64,000 nt of DNA from Brevibacillus agri. GTDB taxonomy: Bacteria > Bacillota > Bacilli > Brevibacillales > Brevibacillaceae. The stretch lies in the NCBI RefSeq assembly GCF_004117055.1, contig NZ_CP026363.1:912001-976000 (forward strand), written 5' to 3'. Under the pieces are notes generated by a model. It did not search any database, was not told the origin of the DNA, and worked only from the letters and a program-made list of their open reading frames with translations. This document shows, in pieces, positions 62,111-64,000 of the stretch. Both the position numbers and the translations under genes were made by a program. Positions within the stretch are counted from its first letter, which is position 1. Each line of letters begins with the position of its first letter.

Positions 62111-62139
62111 TGTTAACAAACGCCTGTCTGTGATATAAT
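62111..62139 (+). promoter_or_regulatory. Promoter of fba
   Basis: TGTTAA (62111-62116; or TTAACA two bases later), 17-bp spacer, TATAAT (62134-62139), 40 bp before the fba start. Confidence 0.6.
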
Positions 62140-62178
62140 AAGCCTCGTGATTGAAGCTAGCAGAGGAGGATTTACCAA

Positions 62179-63033
62179 ATGCCACTGGTACCTATGACCG
62201 CTTTTACCGAAGACGTCAAATTGCATAAATACGCCGTCGGACAATTTAACCTGAACAATCTGGAGTTTACTCAAGCGATTACCGAAGCTGCGATGGAAGA
62301 AAAATCGCCTGTGATTTTCGGTGTTTCCGAGGGAGCACTCAAATACATGGGACTGGACTACACGGTCGCCATTGCAAAAGTGGCGGCGGAGCGCGCAGGA
62401 GTACCTGTTGCCCTGCACCTCGATCATGGCAGCAACTTTGATATCGTAATGAAGTGCATTCGCGCAGGATTCTCTTCTGTCATGTTCGATGGTTCCCATC
62501 ACTCGTTTGAAGATAACCTTCGCTTGACCAAACAGGTTGTTGAGGCTGCTCACGCTGTTGGCGTTTCTGTAGAAGGTGAACTCGGTACCATCGGCGGGGT
62601 AGAGGACGACCTGTCTGTTGACGAGGAAGACGCTACGCTGGCAAACCCTGAGGAAGCGATCCGCTTCTGGGAAGAAACAAAAGTAGACTACCTGGCGATT
62701 GCAGTGGGCACAGCTCACGGCATGTACAAAGGCGTGCCAAAAATCCGCTACGACATCATCGAAAAAGTAGCGAACAACATTGGAGCGCCAATCGTTCTGC
62801 ACGGCGGTTCCGGCGTACCGGACGAAGCGATTGTAGAATCGATCCGCCTGGGTGTCGGAAAAATTAACGTAAATACAGAAAGCCAAGTCGCATGCACCGA
62901 AACGGTTCGCAAAGTGCTAGCTGCGAAGCCTAACGAAATCGACCCGCGCAAATACCTGGGCCCTGCTCGCGACGCGATCAAGGAAGTTGTAAAAGGAAAA
63001 ATGCGCCTGTTCGGTAGCAGCAACCGCGCGTAA
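62179..63033 (+). CDS. fba: Class II fructose-bisphosphate aldolase
   Basis: Reversible cleavage of fructose-1,6-bisphosphate in glycolysis. The 284-residue protein has zinc and catalytic residues Asp82-His83 (HLDHGSNF), Glu in [10 protein letters not shown], His180 (GTAHGMYKG) and His208 (LHGGSGVP), then NVNTESQ phosphate site. AGAGGAGG precedes the ATG. Same position after spo0F as in B. subtilis; fsa follows 14 bp after the stop. Confidence 0.97.
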   Translation: MPLVPMTAFTEDVKLHKYAVGQFNLNNLEFTQAITEAAMEEKSPVIFGVSEGALKYMGLDYTVAIAKVAAERAGVPVALHLDHGSNFDIVMKCIRAGFSSVMFDGSHHSFEDNLRLTKQVVEAAHAVGVSVEGELGTIGGVEDDLSVDEEDATLANPEEAIRFWEETKVDYLAIAVGTAHGMYKGVPKIRYDIIEKVANNIGAPIVLHGGSGVPDEAIVESIRLGVGKINVNTESQVACTETVRKVLAAKPNEIDPRKYLGPARDAIKEVVKGKMRLFGSSNRA

Positions 63034-63047
63034 CTAGGAGGCTAATC

Positions 63048-63692
63048 ATGCGTTTTTTGATTGATACAGCAAACGTTGATGAAATTCGCGAGATTCACGA
63101 ATGGGGAGTCCTGGCCGGAGTAACCACGAATCCTTCGCTGGTTGCCAAGGAAGGCCGCGACTTCATCGAGACATTGAAGGAAATCATCGACATCGTAGAC
63201 GGTCCGATCAGCGCCGAAGTTATCAGCACCGATGCAAAAGGCATGATCGAAGAGGGCGAGAAGCTCGCTTCCCTCTCGAAAAACATCGTCATCAAGCTGC
63301 CGATGACTGCCGAAGGTTTGAAGGCGACCAAGTATTTTGCCAAGCGCAAAATCAGAACAAACGTCACGCTGGTGTTCTCCGCAAACCAGGCGCTGCTCGC
63401 AGCTCGGGCAGGAGCGAGCTTCGTGTCTCCGTTCCTGGGACGTCTGGATGATATCGGACAAGACGGCATGCAGTTGATCGAAGACATTGCAGAGATTTTC
63501 TCTGTGCATGGCATTGATACCGAAATCATCGCGGCATCTGTTCGTCACCCTGTGCACGTGACAGAAGCTGCCCGCCGCGGTTCTCACTACGCGACCATCC
63601 CGGCGAAAGTGTTCAAGCAACTGATTGCCCATCCGCTGACTGACAGCGGCCTGGAGAAGTTCCTCGCTGATTGGGCAAGCATGCAAAAATAA
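63048..63692 (+). CDS. fsa: Transaldolase-like fructose-6-phosphate aldolase (YwjH family)
   Basis: A 214-residue class I aldolase of the small transaldolase/FSA group. [30 protein letters not shown], and the Schiff-base Lys83 in VIKLPMT are diagnostic; [14 protein letters not shown] and the C-terminal RHPVHV follow. It may act as transaldolase in the pentose phosphate pathway (as B. subtilis YwjH) or split fructose-6-phosphate; sequence alone does not settle this. AGGAGG precedes the ATG, and it is in an operon with fba. Confidence 0.93.
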   Translation: MRFLIDTANVDEIREIHEWGVLAGVTTNPSLVAKEGRDFIETLKEIIDIVDGPISAEVISTDAKGMIEEGEKLASLSKNIVIKLPMTAEGLKATKYFAKRKIRTNVTLVFSANQALLAARAGASFVSPFLGRLDDIGQDGMQLIEDIAEIFSVHGIDTEIIAASVRHPVHVTEAARRGSHYATIPAKVFKQLIAHPLTDSGLEKFLADWASMQK

Positions 63693-63711
63693 GGACAAGG
63701 ATCGAAAGTTC

Positions 63712-63744
63712 AAGCACCTTTTCCATTGGGGAAGGTGCTTCTTT
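63712..63744 (+). terminator. Terminator of fba-fsa
   Basis: AAGCACCTT / AAGGTGCTT stem extended by TTCC/GGGG-type pairs, with CTTTC after it, 19 bp past the stop. Confidence 0.8.
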
Positions 63745-63771
63745 CCCGATTACACCTGAGGAGAGCGATGC

Positions 63772-64000
63772 ATGGATAAGCTGATTATCAATGGTGGAAA
63801 ACCGCTCGCGGGGACGGTAACCATCAGCGGAGCCAAAAACAGCGCAGTCGCACTGATTCCAGCCGCGTTGCTGGCGGATGGACCTGTAGTTATTGAAAAT
63901 CTGCCCCGTATTCAGGATGTAGATATTTACCACGGGCTTCTGAGGGAAATGGGAGCTGACGTGCTGTTTGAAGATGACTGGATGGAAATCGATGGGCGCC
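63772..64000 (+). CDS. murA: UDP-N-acetylglucosamine 1-carboxyvinyltransferase (start of gene)
   Basis: First ~76 residues of MurA, the PEP-dependent first committed step of peptidoglycan synthesis. [20 protein letters not shown] then [19 protein letters not shown] contains the conserved Lys22-Asn23 of the active site. The gene runs beyond the window end. Its position after fsa equals B. subtilis murAB (murZ), the second copy, so the paralogue type MurZ is possible. Confidence 0.93.
   Translation, partial: MDKLIINGGKPLAGTVTISGAKNSAVALIPAALLADGPVVIENLPRIQDVDIYHGLLREMGADVLFEDDWMEIDGR

Overview
The window reads as chromosomal DNA of a moderately GC-rich, endospore-forming Firmicute, most likely Brevibacillus or a close relative. 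The evidence is spo0F, the delta subunit rpoE, two S-layer-homology (SLH) proteins, Bacillus-type promoters and Shine-Dalgarno sites, and gene blocks matching the B. subtilis ywfO-ywgA, ywhD-pbpG-speE-speB and fadF/acdA-rpoE-pyrG-spo0F-fba-fsa-murA regions. I see no rRNA, tRNA, CRISPR array or prophage. The only mobile element is one complete ISL3-type insertion sequence. Layout: positions 1-9400 hold housekeeping and repair genes (ung, thiN with a ferredoxin, mutM, a THUMP rRNA methyltransferase) and end with a large SLH/DUF4855 surface protein. Positions 9750-15530 hold an MFS exporter with a long leader containing a terminator-like hairpin, an M29 aminopeptidase, a pseudouridine synthase, and a yhbD-bactofilin pair with a MerR-style operator. 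Positions 15760-20870 are a TetR-regulated RND efflux operon whose membrane-fusion gene carries a 7-bp tandem duplication that shifts its frame near the 3' end. Positions 21450-31730 contain ywfO-ywgA and then a secreted or surface cluster: thioredoxin-like protein, SLH protein, a 1326-residue protein with four cysteine-bracketed modules, and a secreted LCAT-type lipase/acyltransferase with two PPC-like domains. Positions 31970-37614 hold ywhD, pbpG and the polyamine genes speE-speB. Positions 37816-43040 hold another MFS protein, ywiB, a sigma-54 enhancer-binding regulator and kamA. The regulator gene is flanked by two copies of one 16-bp dyad, and kamA has a near-perfect -24/-12 promoter. 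Positions 43300-54280 form a fatty-acid and acyl-CoA degradation block: fadF, then mmgA-mmgB-mmgC-acdA, then a TetR/FadR-type regulator with icmF. All three units carry related FadR-like operator sequences. Positions 54420-56640 are ahpC-ahpF behind Fur/PerR-like boxes. Positions 56950-64000 are rpoE, pyrG (with a GGGC start and a C-rich attenuator typical of CTP sensing), amj, the ISL3 element, spo0F, fba, fsa and the start of murA. The ISL3 element has an 8-bp target duplication ending 31 bp before the spo0F start codon, so it probably separates spo0F from its native promoters. The most noteworthy observations are this insertion, the efflux-gene duplication, the inferred sigma-54 circuit, the three-operon FadR-like regulon, and the poorly characterised surface-lipase cluster.
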